From Sphingobium sp. AP49 (GTDB lineage Bacteria > Pseudomonadota > Alphaproteobacteria > Sphingomonadales > Sphingomonadaceae): a stretch of DNA of 64,000 nt. The notes below the pieces were generated by a model, which ran no database searches, was not told the DNA's origin, and saw only the letters and a list, made by a program, of their open reading frames with translations. The stretch's first letter is position 1. Every line of letters starts with the position of its first letter. The DNA lies in the NCBI RefSeq assembly GCF_000281715.2, contig NZ_CP124576.1:2859501-2923500 (forward strand), in the 5' to 3' direction. Of the stretch, positions 1 to 8,193 are shown in pieces. The position numbers were made by a program, and so were the translations under genes.

Positions 1-59
1 CGCCAACCGCCAAGATCAACGCGCGGCACATCGCCAAGGGAGCGAGCGCGATCGGTCAT
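1..59 (-). CDS. N-terminal fragment of the next gene in the exopolysaccharide operon (possibly exosortase A)
   Basis: An ATG at 59-57 overlaps the stop codon of the glycosyltransferase gene in the ATGA arrangement used repeatedly in this operon. The frame stays open to the window edge, giving 19 codons (MTDRARSLGDVPRVDLGGW). That is too short to identify. In XrtA clusters the gene following this glycosyltransferase is often the exosortase itself, so xrtA is a reasonable guess from context only. Confidence 0.5.
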   Translation of the reverse strand, partial: MTDRARSLGDVPRVDLGGW

Positions 60-1282
60 GCAGCCTGCGAACCGGTCTCGGTCTTGCCGAACAGCATCTC
101 CGGCAAGGCACCGAGCGTTGCCGACCAGCGATAGCGGTCCTCGACACGGCGGCGAGCGGCAAGGCCAAGCTGCGCCCCACGTGCCGGATCGGCGAGCAGC
201 GACAGGACCCCCTGGGCTTCGGCCGTCGGGTCATCCGCAACCAGGAAATCGCGGCCATCGACCGCATCAATGCCTTCGGCCGCCTGCGACGAGGCGACGA
301 CCGGGCGGGCCATCGCCATCGCTTCGAGCACCTTGTTCTGGATACCCCGCGCGATGCGCAGCGGCGCGACCACCAGATCGGCGGCGGCCAGCCAGCCGCG
401 CACATCGGGCACGCCGCCGGTGACGATGACACCGGGGAGATCGGCAAGCGCCTGCACCGGCTTCGACGGATTGCGACCGACAATGGCGAAGCGCGCGTCG
501 GGGCGGGCGGCCTGGATGGCGGGCAGCGTCTGGCGCGCGAAACTCTCGACCGCCTCGACATTGGGGCGATAGTCCATCTGGCCGGTGAAGACGATCAGCG
601 GTCCTGGCCCCTTCTCCACCGCCGGGAAATCGGCCGCGGGATCGAAATAGTCGAGCGCCACGCCATTTTCGAGCGCGACGATCCGGTCCGGGCCAAGACC
701 GCAGGCGTCGCGGAACAGCGCGGCTTCGGCTTCGCTGACGAAGCTGCTGATATCGGCGCGCGCCGCGACCTGGCGCTCGAAATCGAGCAGCACCCGGCCC
801 TCGCGCCGGTTGATCCACCCCATCGGACCAGAACCCTGGGCGCCATAAGCGGCATATTTGGCCGAATCGAAATCGACGAAATCCATCAGGAACCGCACCC
901 CCGCCGGCAGCACCGGCACGAAATGGGCCATCTGCGCCGAATAGGCAATGACGGCGCGGATCGGCCGTTCGGCCATGACCTGCGCGACCCAGCGATGCAG
1001 GTCCGGATGATCGAACAGCGATACCAGCAGCGACTGGCCACGCGCCAGGCCGGTGAGGCCGGCGACGATACGCGACCGGTCGCGCATCAGCACGCACTGG
1101 CTGGCCGTCAGTTGCGCCATGTCCGGGGCAAAGCCCATGTCGCGATCATCATCGGCAAAGCAGCCGACATGGACCGGCGCGACCTGCGCCAGCCGCTGGA
1201 GCAGATGATAGGACCGGATCTTGTCGCCCCGGTCGGGCGGGAACGGGATACGATGGCAGAGGAAAAGCAGTTCGCCCGTCAT
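56..1282 (-). CDS. XrtA/PEP-CTERM-associated sugar transferase (TIGR03087-like glycosyltransferase)
   Basis: A 408-residue cytoplasmic glycosyltransferase expected to add a sugar during exopolysaccharide repeat assembly. The N-terminus carries the family-typical segment FLCHRIPFPPDRGDKIRSYH (residues 7-26). The C-terminal half has a GT4-like nucleotide-sugar domain, with FTGQMDYRPN at about 232-241 and RGIQNKVLEAMAMARPVVAS at about 312-331. The frame stays open further upstream, but the ATG at 1282 is chosen because it overlaps the FemAB stop (ATGA at 1282-1279) and gives the family N-terminus. The gene continues a minus-strand operon with FemAB, deacetylase and export genes. Donor and acceptor sugars cannot be read from the sequence. 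Confidence 0.88.
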   Translation of the reverse strand: MTGELLFLCHRIPFPPDRGDKIRSYHLLQRLAQVAPVHVGCFADDDRDMGFAPDMAQLTASQCVLMRDRSRIVAGLTGLARGQSLLVSLFDHPDLHRWVAQVMAERPIRAVIAYSAQMAHFVPVLPAGVRFLMDFVDFDSAKYAAYGAQGSGPMGWINRREGRVLLDFERQVAARADISSFVSEAEAALFRDACGLGPDRIVALENGVALDYFDPAADFPAVEKGPGPLIVFTGQMDYRPNVEAVESFARQTLPAIQAARPDARFAIVGRNPSKPVQALADLPGVIVTGGVPDVRGWLAAADLVVAPLRIARGIQNKVLEAMAMARPVVASSQAAEGIDAVDGRDFLVADDPTAEAQGVLSLLADPARGAQLGLAARRRVEDRYRWSATLGALPEMLFGKTETGSQAA

Positions 1283-2352
1283 CCAAGGCCCCGGGCGATA
1301 TGCGGGCCGATGAGGTTGGCGACGGGCAGCGGCAGCTTTTTCCACAATTCCACTTTGCGCCGATATTGCGGCGAGAGCGGATTGACGTCGCGCGTCTCCT
1401 TCCCCGGCGCGGTGCGCAGATGATAGCCGAGCGGGTCGCCCTCGAAACCCCATGTCTTCTTCCAGGCGGCGGGGCCGGTGCCGACCTTCGACCGGCCGAA
1501 ATCGAAATGGGTAAGACCGCGTTCGCGCGCCTGGCGCATCAGCGTGAAATAGAGAACTTCGTTGGAGCGCATCGCCCGTGCCTCCAGCCCGGCGCCATGC
1601 CAATAGGGCATGCAGGCGCCGCCATGATAAAGGCTGATGACCGCCGACAGCGGCTTGCCGTCCTTCGATACCATGGCGATGTCCGCATCTGCCCCGAACC
1701 GGTCGAGAATGGCATCGAACAGGGCGCGCGGAAAGACCGGCGTGCCCAGATTATGGACGCTCTGGCAATAGAGGCGATAATGGATGTCGCGCAGCCGCTG
1801 GTCGCGCCCGGTCTCGAACTGGAGATCGTTGCCCAGGCCCTTGCGGATTTCCGCGCGGTGGCGCTTGGGGATCGCCTTCAGTTCCGCTTCGTCATCGGCC
1901 GCAAGGGCACGCGAGAAACCCAGATAGGCGTCCGCCTTATTCTGCCACAGCGCCCCGCCCGGCGCTTCGCCGCCGCGCAGTTCCAGCGTGTCGCAGCCCA
2001 GCTTTTCCGCCTGATACCAGGCCGCGTCGGCGAGTTTCGCGATCGCCTTGCGATGGGTCGCGAGGATGCCGCCATCGACCGCGAAGCCGCTGCCGACCAG
2101 TGCCTTGCCGAACAGGGCCGAGCGGATATGGGTGAGCGGCAGCACGCCGTTGATCTCACCCGATGGCGTGCGCGCCACCAGCATGATCGCCTTCTGGCCG
2201 GTGCCGGCCTCCACACCCATGATCCAGCCCGGACGATGGAAGGGCGTCGACCCCGCCTGCGCGCAGACCCAGGCATCGATTTCCGCCACGACCGCCGGGT
2301 CGGACAGGCGTGCCTCCCCGACGATAACGCTCAGATCGACAATGGCATTCAT
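1279..2352 (-). CDS. FemAB-family XrtA/PEP-CTERM system-associated protein, copy 1
   Basis: A 357-residue member of the FemAB/GNAT-fold group associated with XrtA clusters (TIGR03019-like). FemAB relatives transfer aminoacyl or acyl groups to cell-surface precursors; the substrate here is unknown. Recognisable segments are STPFHRPGWI near residue 35, a FAVDGGIL stretch near 90, the tract KAIPKRHRAEIRKGL, a C-terminal HFDFGRSKVGTGPAAWKKTWGF, and the terminal KKLPLPVANLIGPHIARGLG. It is clearly a paralogue of the next gene upstream (2412-3482), sharing these blocks in the same order. It overlaps the downstream glycosyltransferase by 4 bp, suggesting translational coupling. Confidence 0.87.
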   Translation of the reverse strand: MNAIVDLSVIVGEARLSDPAVVAEIDAWVCAQAGSTPFHRPGWIMGVEAGTGQKAIMLVARTPSGEINGVLPLTHIRSALFGKALVGSGFAVDGGILATHRKAIAKLADAAWYQAEKLGCDTLELRGGEAPGGALWQNKADAYLGFSRALAADDEAELKAIPKRHRAEIRKGLGNDLQFETGRDQRLRDIHYRLYCQSVHNLGTPVFPRALFDAILDRFGADADIAMVSKDGKPLSAVISLYHGGACMPYWHGAGLEARAMRSNEVLYFTLMRQARERGLTHFDFGRSKVGTGPAAWKKTWGFEGDPLGYHLRTAPGKETRDVNPLSPQYRRKVELWKKLPLPVANLIGPHIARGLG

Positions 2353-2411
2353 CTGGTCATTCCCTCAGTACCCTGGCACCGGCATAGGCCAAAGGGCTGA
2401 ACATATCGTAA

Positions 2412-3482
2412 TTAGCCAAGACCCCGGCTGATCATCGGCCCCAGCAGATTGGCGACCGGCAGCGGCAATTTCTTCCATAGTTCGATCCGGCGCTGATATT
2501 TTGCGCTGGTCGGGCTGACGTCGCGCAACTGGCCGGTGGGCGACCAGTCATAATAAAAGAGCGGCTGCGGATCGAAGCCGAAGCTCTTCTTCCAGGCGGC
2601 TTGGCCGCTGCCGACCTTGGACCGGCCAAAATCGAACCGACCGGCGCCCCGCGCCCGGCCATGGCCCATCAGGCGGTAATACATGAGTTCGTTGGACCGC
2701 AGCCGGCGTGCATCGGCACCGCCGCCGCCCCAGAAGGGCATGACCCGGTCACCATGATAAAGGGTCAGCACGGCCGAGACCGGCCGATCGCCATCGCGCA
2801 CGATGCTGATGTCGGCATCGCTCCCAAAGGCGGCGATCACCTCACGGAAGAGGCGTGCCGGGAAGACCGGGGTGCCGAGGTTGCGGACGCATTCGGCATA
2901 GATGCGATAATGGTCACGCAGATGCGCCGCGGTACGACCATGAACGACGCTGAGCGCCGGATTGGCGAGCGCCTTGCGCAGTTCGGCGCGATGTTTGCGC
3001 GGGATGGCGAGCAACTCGGCCTCGTCATCGGCGGCGAGCGGGCGGACGAAGGCGACATGCTCGCCCTCGCAGGTGCGCCAGCCCTCGCCGGGAGCGACAC
3101 CGCCGCGCAGTTCGACCGGCATGTTCCCGCGCGTGCGCGCAGCGTCCTGCGCTGCGGCAGCCAGGGCGGCGATCACGGCGGGATCATCCGCCAATATACC
3201 GCCATCGACGGCGAAGGCGGCGGACACCAGCGCCTGGCCAAACAGGCGGCTGCGCACATGCTGGAGCGGCAGCAGGCCGCAAATCTGGCCCGATGGCGCG
3301 ACCGCCGCGAGCATCAGCGCCCGGTTCGCCGTCGCCCGCTCGATCGCGATCAACCAGGCAGGACGATGAAAGGGCGTGCTTGCGCCATGGCCGAGCACAT
3401 AGGCATCGGCCGCCTGTACCTGTGCCGGATCGGCAAGGTCCAGCGTGGTGATCGCCAGATCGGCCCGATTGCCCGCGATCAT
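2412..3482 (-). CDS. FemAB-family XrtA/PEP-CTERM system-associated protein, copy 2
   Basis: A 356-residue paralogue of the adjacent FemAB gene. Shared blocks include STPFHRPAWLIA, the FAVDGGILA stretch, AIPRKHRAELRKAL, FDFGRSKVGSGQAAWKKSFGF and a terminal KKLPLPVANLLGPMISRGLG. It likely acts as an acyl or aminoacyl transferase on an envelope precursor; the precise reaction is unknown. Its start overlaps the stop of the deacetylase (ATGA at 3482-3479). A 59-bp gap separates it from copy 1, the only real break between the two. A tandem duplication followed by divergence is the simplest explanation. Confidence 0.87.
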   Translation of the reverse strand: MIAGNRADLAITTLDLADPAQVQAADAYVLGHGASTPFHRPAWLIAIERATANRALMLAAVAPSGQICGLLPLQHVRSRLFGQALVSAAFAVDGGILADDPAVIAALAAAAQDAARTRGNMPVELRGGVAPGEGWRTCEGEHVAFVRPLAADDEAELLAIPRKHRAELRKALANPALSVVHGRTAAHLRDHYRIYAECVRNLGTPVFPARLFREVIAAFGSDADISIVRDGDRPVSAVLTLYHGDRVMPFWGGGGADARRLRSNELMYYRLMGHGRARGAGRFDFGRSKVGSGQAAWKKSFGFDPQPLFYYDWSPTGQLRDVSPTSAKYQRRIELWKKLPLPVANLLGPMISRGLG

Positions 3483-4327
3483 GTGGCGCGCGCCGCTTCC
3501 TGCGCAACCAGCGCGTCGACGCGGGTCCAGGCGAAATCCTGGGTCAGGCGGCGCAGCTTGGCGGCCATGACGGAAAGATTGCTATAGTGGCGCACCCGCG
3601 ATCGCAGCGGCGCGCCGGCGACGCGCGGCTGATCCGGGTCGATTTCCCAGGGATGGAAATAGATGATGGCGGGCCGCTGCGCTTCGCCATTCACCTGGCG
3701 GATCGCCCAGCGCGAAAAGCCATAGGGCAGCAGGCGGAAAAAGCCCCCGCCCCCGGCCGCCAGCGTGCGCTGGCCAAGCTTAGCCGTCGTCACCGGCAGT
3801 TCCAGCAGGTCCGATCCTGCCACTGGCTTCCAGGCGAAGCGCGGCGAGTCGGGCCAGCCATAATGATCATGCCGGATCGGCGCGACGCTGCTGGAATAGG
3901 CATAGCCTTCCTCGGCCAGGATCGGATGCGCCCAGGGCGTGCGCGGATCGATCGAGAAGCTGGGCGCGCGATAGCCCGACACCTTCTGCCCGCTGGCATC
4001 CTCCAGGATCGCGCGGGACTTGCGCAGGTCGGCGCGGAACTGTTCGGGGGTGAAGGTGAAGACGCGGGCATGATCATAGCCATGGCTGGCGACTTCATGC
4101 CCGGCATCGGCGATGCGGCGCATCAGCGCGGGATAGCGTTCGGCGACCCAGCCCAAGGTGAAGAAAGTGCCGGTGACACCCGCCTGCGCAAACAGATCAA
4201 GCACCGCGTCGGTGTTACCCTCGACCCGGTGCGCCAGCCCATCCCAGTCGGCACGGCGGATCGTACGCTCGAACGCGCCGACCTGGAACCAGTCCTCGAC
4301 ATCAACGGACAGGGCGTTTTGCATCAT
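3479..4327 (-). CDS. XrtA-associated polysaccharide deacetylase (carbohydrate esterase 4 fold)
   Basis: A 282-residue NodB-like deacetylase that should remove acetyl groups from amino sugars of the exopolysaccharide. The N-terminus ALSVDVEDWFQVGAFE contains the metal and catalytic aspartates typical of the TIGR03006/DUF3473 subgroup. EVASHGYDHARVF (about residues 94-106) supplies the HxxxH metal-binding histidines, and GYRAPSFSID (about 138-147) is the third NodB motif. The C-terminal YFHPWEIDPDQPR is typical of the DUF3473 tail. No signal peptide is seen, as is usual for this subgroup. It lies between the ATPase and the FemAB pair. Confidence 0.92.
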   Translation of the reverse strand: MMQNALSVDVEDWFQVGAFERTIRRADWDGLAHRVEGNTDAVLDLFAQAGVTGTFFTLGWVAERYPALMRRIADAGHEVASHGYDHARVFTFTPEQFRADLRKSRAILEDASGQKVSGYRAPSFSIDPRTPWAHPILAEEGYAYSSSVAPIRHDHYGWPDSPRFAWKPVAGSDLLELPVTTAKLGQRTLAAGGGGFFRLLPYGFSRWAIRQVNGEAQRPAIIYFHPWEIDPDQPRVAGAPLRSRVRHYSNLSVMAAKLRRLTQDFAWTRVDALVAQEAARAT

Positions 4328-4353
4328 GATAGCCCCCGGACGCGCGCCGGCGG

Positions 4354-5592
4354 TCAGGCCGCGGCGGCGTTGCGTTCCGGCTCGATCGCCCGTTCCTCGC
4401 GCTCGACCCAGTCGACCAGCATGGTCAGCACGCGGCGCAGCGCCGCATCCTGTTCCTCGACGCGGAATTCAAGGCCAGCCAGCCGTTCATCAACCAGCGC
4501 AAAACAATCCTTCAGCGCTTCGGGATCGACCGAGGACGTGTAGGAAGAGCGGTTCTGCATCGCACGGAGCGACGCGATTTCCGCGCGCAGCGCCTCGATT
4601 TCCTCCTGCACGGCAGGCGGCACCATGTCGGGTGGTAACTGCCCAGCCCAGCCATCGGCCTGCGGCATGGCGGGCGGATTCACCGGCGCGGCCTGGAACC
4701 GCGGTTCGGGCTGCGGCGCGGCCGTTTCGGGCTCGCCAGCCTTGTCCAGAACCGATGGCGCCATGGGTTCGGCGGCGACATCGTCGTCAATGCCCATATC
4801 CTCGACCACGGCCTGAACGGCGGCGCCGTCAATCTCCGACAGTTCATCCAATGCCCCCAGCAGCAGCACGCGGCTGACCAGCGCATTGATCCGGCGGGGC
4901 ACGCCGCCGGTCGCGGCATAAATAGCCGCGAAGGCATCATCGGTGAAATGCGGATTGCCGTTCCAGCCGACCAGCGAGAGCCGATGCAGAATATAGGGCT
5001 CGACCTCCTGTGCCATCATCGGTTCCAGATGATGGGTGGCGATCACGCGCTGGCGCAACTGTTCCAGTTCCGGCGAGCGCACGAGATCGCGAAATTCGGG
5101 CTGCCCCAGCAGGAATATCTGCAGCAGCGACTGCCCCCCCAACTGGAAGTTGGAGAGCATGCGCAGTTCTTCTATCGCCGAGACGGGCAGGTTCTGCGCC
5201 TCGTCCACGATCAGCAGCGACCGGCGGCCGGCGCGCGCCTGGCCGTGGAGATAGGCCTCGATCTGGCGCAGCGTCTGGGCCTTGGCGGCACCGTCGGTCG
5301 GCAGGCCAAAGCTCTGGGCAGCCAGACGCAGCATGTCGTCGCCTTCGACCTGGGTCGACACGATCTTGGTCGCGGTCAGACGGGCCGGATCGATCGTGCT
5401 CATCAGATGGCCGACCAGCGTCGTCTTGCCCGCACCGATATCGCCGGTGATGACGATGAAGCCTTCGCCCTGCGCCAGGCCATAGCCCAGATAGGACAGA
5501 GCCTTGCGATGCGTCGCGCTCTCGAAATAGAAATGCGGGTCCGGCGTCAGCTGGAACGGGCGTCCCTGCAATCCATAGAACTGATCGTACAT
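4354..5592 (-). CDS. XrtA/PEP-CTERM system-associated ATPase (ExeA/GspA-like AAA protein)
   Basis: A 412-residue AAA ATPase. The family start MYDQFYGLQGRPFQLTPDP is followed by Walker A GDIGAGKTT (50-58) and Walker B LLIVDEAQNL (126-135), with a sensor-like arginine region near GGVPRRIN. The C-terminal 130 residues are acidic/proline-rich and then probably coiled-coil (residues about 330-400). The family (TIGR03015-like) is a standard component of XrtA polysaccharide clusters and resembles ExeA, which assists envelope assembly; its exact role is unknown. A GGAGA ribosome-binding site lies about 8 nt before the ATG. Confidence 0.9.
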   Translation of the reverse strand: MYDQFYGLQGRPFQLTPDPHFYFESATHRKALSYLGYGLAQGEGFIVITGDIGAGKTTLVGHLMSTIDPARLTATKIVSTQVEGDDMLRLAAQSFGLPTDGAAKAQTLRQIEAYLHGQARAGRRSLLIVDEAQNLPVSAIEELRMLSNFQLGGQSLLQIFLLGQPEFRDLVRSPELEQLRQRVIATHHLEPMMAQEVEPYILHRLSLVGWNGNPHFTDDAFAAIYAATGGVPRRINALVSRVLLLGALDELSEIDGAAVQAVVEDMGIDDDVAAEPMAPSVLDKAGEPETAAPQPEPRFQAAPVNPPAMPQADGWAGQLPPDMVPPAVQEEIEALRAEIASLRAMQNRSSYTSSVDPEALKDCFALVDERLAGLEFRVEEQDAALRRVLTMLVDWVEREERAIEPERNAAAA

Positions 5593-5651
5593 CTGTTCGT
5601 CTCCACCCGGCTCAGCGGTGCCTCTTGAGCATCCTTATAGCCGGAATTCCC

Positions 5652-7250
5652 TTAAAAGCTGTAACGCAGGCCAACCTGGCCCATAGCGTTGATCAGCGTG
5701 TCGAAATCATCGGCCTTGACCGCGTCCAGCCCGACTGAGGCGGAGGCCGTCAGACGCCGGGTCAATCCCTTGAAATAGCTCGAAAACGCACCGTAGTTCA
5801 GCACATCCGGCCGGCCATTGCTGGCATCAAAATAATTGATGTAGACGGCGGTATCCAGGCTGTCGCGATCGTTGAAGGCATAGGTGATCGTCCCGTTACC
5901 GTACCAGTTCTGATCCTTGGTGCCGCTGACGATGACCGTCTGGCCTTCAGGCGTGATGAACTTGCGCTGCGAATAGCCAGTCCCCAGACCCCAGCCCCAC
6001 GGCCCATGCCGCGACGAATATTGAGCGCCGACGCCGCGATAGCGAAAGTTGGCTGCCGTGATGCCGGTCAGCGCATCGTTGAAACATTGCCCGCCGCCCG
6101 TCGGCGAGAAAGCACAGCCCGTGATGTCCCCGGTGAAGGGATTGCGCGGCACGATCAGGTTGGAACCGTTAAGCGCCGCGGCGTCGGACGTGATCATCCG
6201 GCCGAAACTGTCGATGCCATCGAACACCACCAGGCCGAAGCTGCTGTTGCGCCCCTGCCAGATGAAGCTGCCCTGATAGGACATGCCGCCATAGCGTTCC
6301 CCCACCGTCGCCTGAAGCGACGTGCGGCGATTGGGCCGCCAGAGTACGCCCACATCCCAGATCAGGCCGTCGGAATCATAATAAAGTTCGCGCGGCGAAC
6401 TCTTGTCGGTGACATAGCGGCCATTGTCGATGACCGGATTGCCATTTGCGTCGAGCAGCGGCGAGCGCTGGCTGATCTCGATATCTTCATAGCCGACGCC
6501 CCCCAGCAGCGCGACGGTCGGCGACACCGGCAGGGTCGCGTCGAGGCGACCCCAGACATCCTCGAAACGCTGGTCGAGCTGGCTTGCATCTTCCCGATCA
6601 TAGCCGGCACTGGCGGTGAGGCCGACCGGCAGCACGGTGCCCGGGGCAAAGCCGATCGATCCGTTCAGGCTTTGCGACCAGCTGTCCGAGAAGCCGCCAT
6701 TATTGACGGCGCCAGGCGCGTTCAGTTCGACATCATCATCGACGCGGGCATAGCCCAGTCGATAGGCGCCGCGCACATCGAAATCACCCAGCCTGGTCGT
6801 GTAGGTCGGGCCGATATAGCCGGCCCAGACCTGGCTGGTATATTCGGTGCCGATCGTCGCCGCGCCCGAATAGCCGTCGGTCCGCACCCGGCTGGCGATG
6901 CCGCCCGCCTGCAGCGTGAGGCCGCGTGTCACCTTCACCCCGGCCTGCGCAACGCCGCTCAGCACATCGGAATCGAGCGCACTGCCCCAGCCGAAGCTGT
7001 GGGTATATTGGAGATTGGCCGAGGCATCGACGCGCTGCGTCTGCACCTCCACCGTCACGCCGGCGGTCAGGTTGGTGTAGGTGAGGACATCGCCCTCGCC
7101 CTTCAGCGGCACCATCAACACCTGATCGATCCCCAGATAGGGGGTTACATCGACCTTCTTGGTGGCAACCGGCTCCTGCCCGAGGGCAGGAATGGCAAAT
7201 GCCGCCAGCGCCAGAATCGGGCTGCTGGCGAGCAGGGAACGACCGTTCAT
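5652..7250 (-). CDS. XrtA-associated outer-membrane beta-barrel protein (TIGR03016-like)
   Basis: A 532-residue protein with a Sec signal peptide (MNGRSLLASSPILALAAFAIPALG, cleavage near residue 24). A long run of alternating aromatic beta-strands follows, ending in the terminal phenylalanine signature VGLRYSF of outer-membrane barrels. It matches the outer-membrane protein usually found in XrtA exopolysaccharide clusters, where it may help the polymer cross the outer membrane. The open frame extends to 7619, but that extension is the antisense shadow of the kinase gene. The ATG at 7250 overlaps the kinase stop (ATGA 7250-7247). Confidence 0.85.
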   Translation of the reverse strand: MNGRSLLASSPILALAAFAIPALGQEPVATKKVDVTPYLGIDQVLMVPLKGEGDVLTYTNLTAGVTVEVQTQRVDASANLQYTHSFGWGSALDSDVLSGVAQAGVKVTRGLTLQAGGIASRVRTDGYSGAATIGTEYTSQVWAGYIGPTYTTRLGDFDVRGAYRLGYARVDDDVELNAPGAVNNGGFSDSWSQSLNGSIGFAPGTVLPVGLTASAGYDREDASQLDQRFEDVWGRLDATLPVSPTVALLGGVGYEDIEISQRSPLLDANGNPVIDNGRYVTDKSSPRELYYDSDGLIWDVGVLWRPNRRTSLQATVGERYGGMSYQGSFIWQGRNSSFGLVVFDGIDSFGRMITSDAAALNGSNLIVPRNPFTGDITGCAFSPTGGGQCFNDALTGITAANFRYRGVGAQYSSRHGPWGWGLGTGYSQRKFITPEGQTVIVSGTKDQNWYGNGTITYAFNDRDSLDTAVYINYFDASNGRPDVLNYGAFSSYFKGLTRRLTASASVGLDAVKADDFDTLINAMGQVGLRYSF

Positions 7251-8179
7251 CCAGCCTCCCCCTTGCCATAATAGCTGCCGAAGCGGCGAGTGCTGCCGGA
7301 AAAGCGCACCGCGTTGAGCAGAAGCTGAACCTGCACGCCGCCCTTCAGCATGGAAGCGGCCTCCCGCAATGCGCTTTCCGCCGTACGGTCGGCGCGCACC
7401 ACGAGCAGCGCGATGGCGGCGTGGCTGGCCAGCACGGCGGCTGGCGATGCCGCCAGCAAGGGCGGCGAGTCGAAGATGATGATGCGATCGGGCCGTCCCT
7501 CGGTCAGCCGCTGGAGCAGCGCCTCGGTACGGGCAGAGGCCAGATATTCTGTATCGGCATGGCTGCGCTGGCCCGCCGGCAGGATCGACAGCGACGGGAT
7601 ATCGGTGCGGATCACGCAATCCTCGATCGCCATCGCCGGATCGGCCAGCACATCCATCAGGCCTGGACCGCTGTTGAGGCCCAGCGCCTCGGGAATGCCG
7701 GGATTGCCGAAATCGGCATCGACCAACAGGATTTCCCGGTCCTTTTCCGCCGCCAGGCTGAGCGCCAGGTTGATCGCGCAGAAGGTCTTGCCCTCGCCGC
7801 TGTGCGCGGAACAGAGCAGGATACGGTTGCCGCGTGCGTTGCCGTCCAACTGAGCGAGCAGCCCGCGCTTGAGCAGGCGAAATTCCTCGCTCATTGCCGT
7901 GACCGGTGCACCGGGGAGCAGATAGCCCGCCTCGACCAGCCGGGCACGATCGATCGGCTGGACCGGGCCGGTCCAGTCGGCGGCGCGCAGCGCAAACGGT
8001 GCGGCCGGCACTGCGGATGCAGGCTGAACAGGATCGAGCATCGGCGGCGCGGGTGGCGCCTCGGCCGGCACTTCGACCTCCGGTGCGGCGCGGCCACGCA
8101 GCGCCGCCTGGAAATCGAAAATCTCGGTGGCGCGTTCGATGAGCGAACCACGCCCCTTGATCGAGCTGTGCTGGTTCAT
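7247..8179 (-). CDS. XrtA-associated BY-type tyrosine autokinase (CpsD/CapB family)
   Basis: A 310-residue cytoplasmic P-loop tyrosine kinase partner of the chain-length determinant; such pairs control polymerisation and export of exopolysaccharide by cycles of autophosphorylation. Walker A SAHSGEGKTF lies at 124-133 and the Walker A'-like LLVDADFGNP at 151-160. The C-terminus FGSYYGKGEAG has two adjacent tyrosines, a short version of the autophosphorylated tail. A proline-rich linker spans about 35-60. The start at 8179 is supported by AAGGAG at 8194-8189, which overlaps the stop of the upstream gene. Confidence 0.9.
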   Translation of the reverse strand: MNQHSSIKGRGSLIERATEIFDFQAALRGRAAPEVEVPAEAPPAPPMLDPVQPASAVPAAPFALRAADWTGPVQPIDRARLVEAGYLLPGAPVTAMSEEFRLLKRGLLAQLDGNARGNRILLCSAHSGEGKTFCAINLALSLAAEKDREILLVDADFGNPGIPEALGLNSGPGLMDVLADPAMAIEDCVIRTDIPSLSILPAGQRSHADTEYLASARTEALLQRLTEGRPDRIIIFDSPPLLAASPAAVLASHAAIALLVVRADRTAESALREAASMLKGGVQVQLLLNAVRFSGSTRRFGSYYGKGEAG

Positions 8180-8193
8180 GGGATCAGGCTCCT

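Noticed and set aside
923..1423. Plus-strand frames inside the minus-strand polysaccharide operon, and similar shadows throughout
   Set aside because: They lie antisense to clearly conserved genes, have arginine-rich composition typical of shadow frames and no family features.
56..1603. Longer 515-residue start of the glycosyltransferase
   Set aside because: The extra 107 residues are an out-of-frame shadow of the FemAB gene; the ATG at 1282 gives the family N-terminus and an ATGA overlap.
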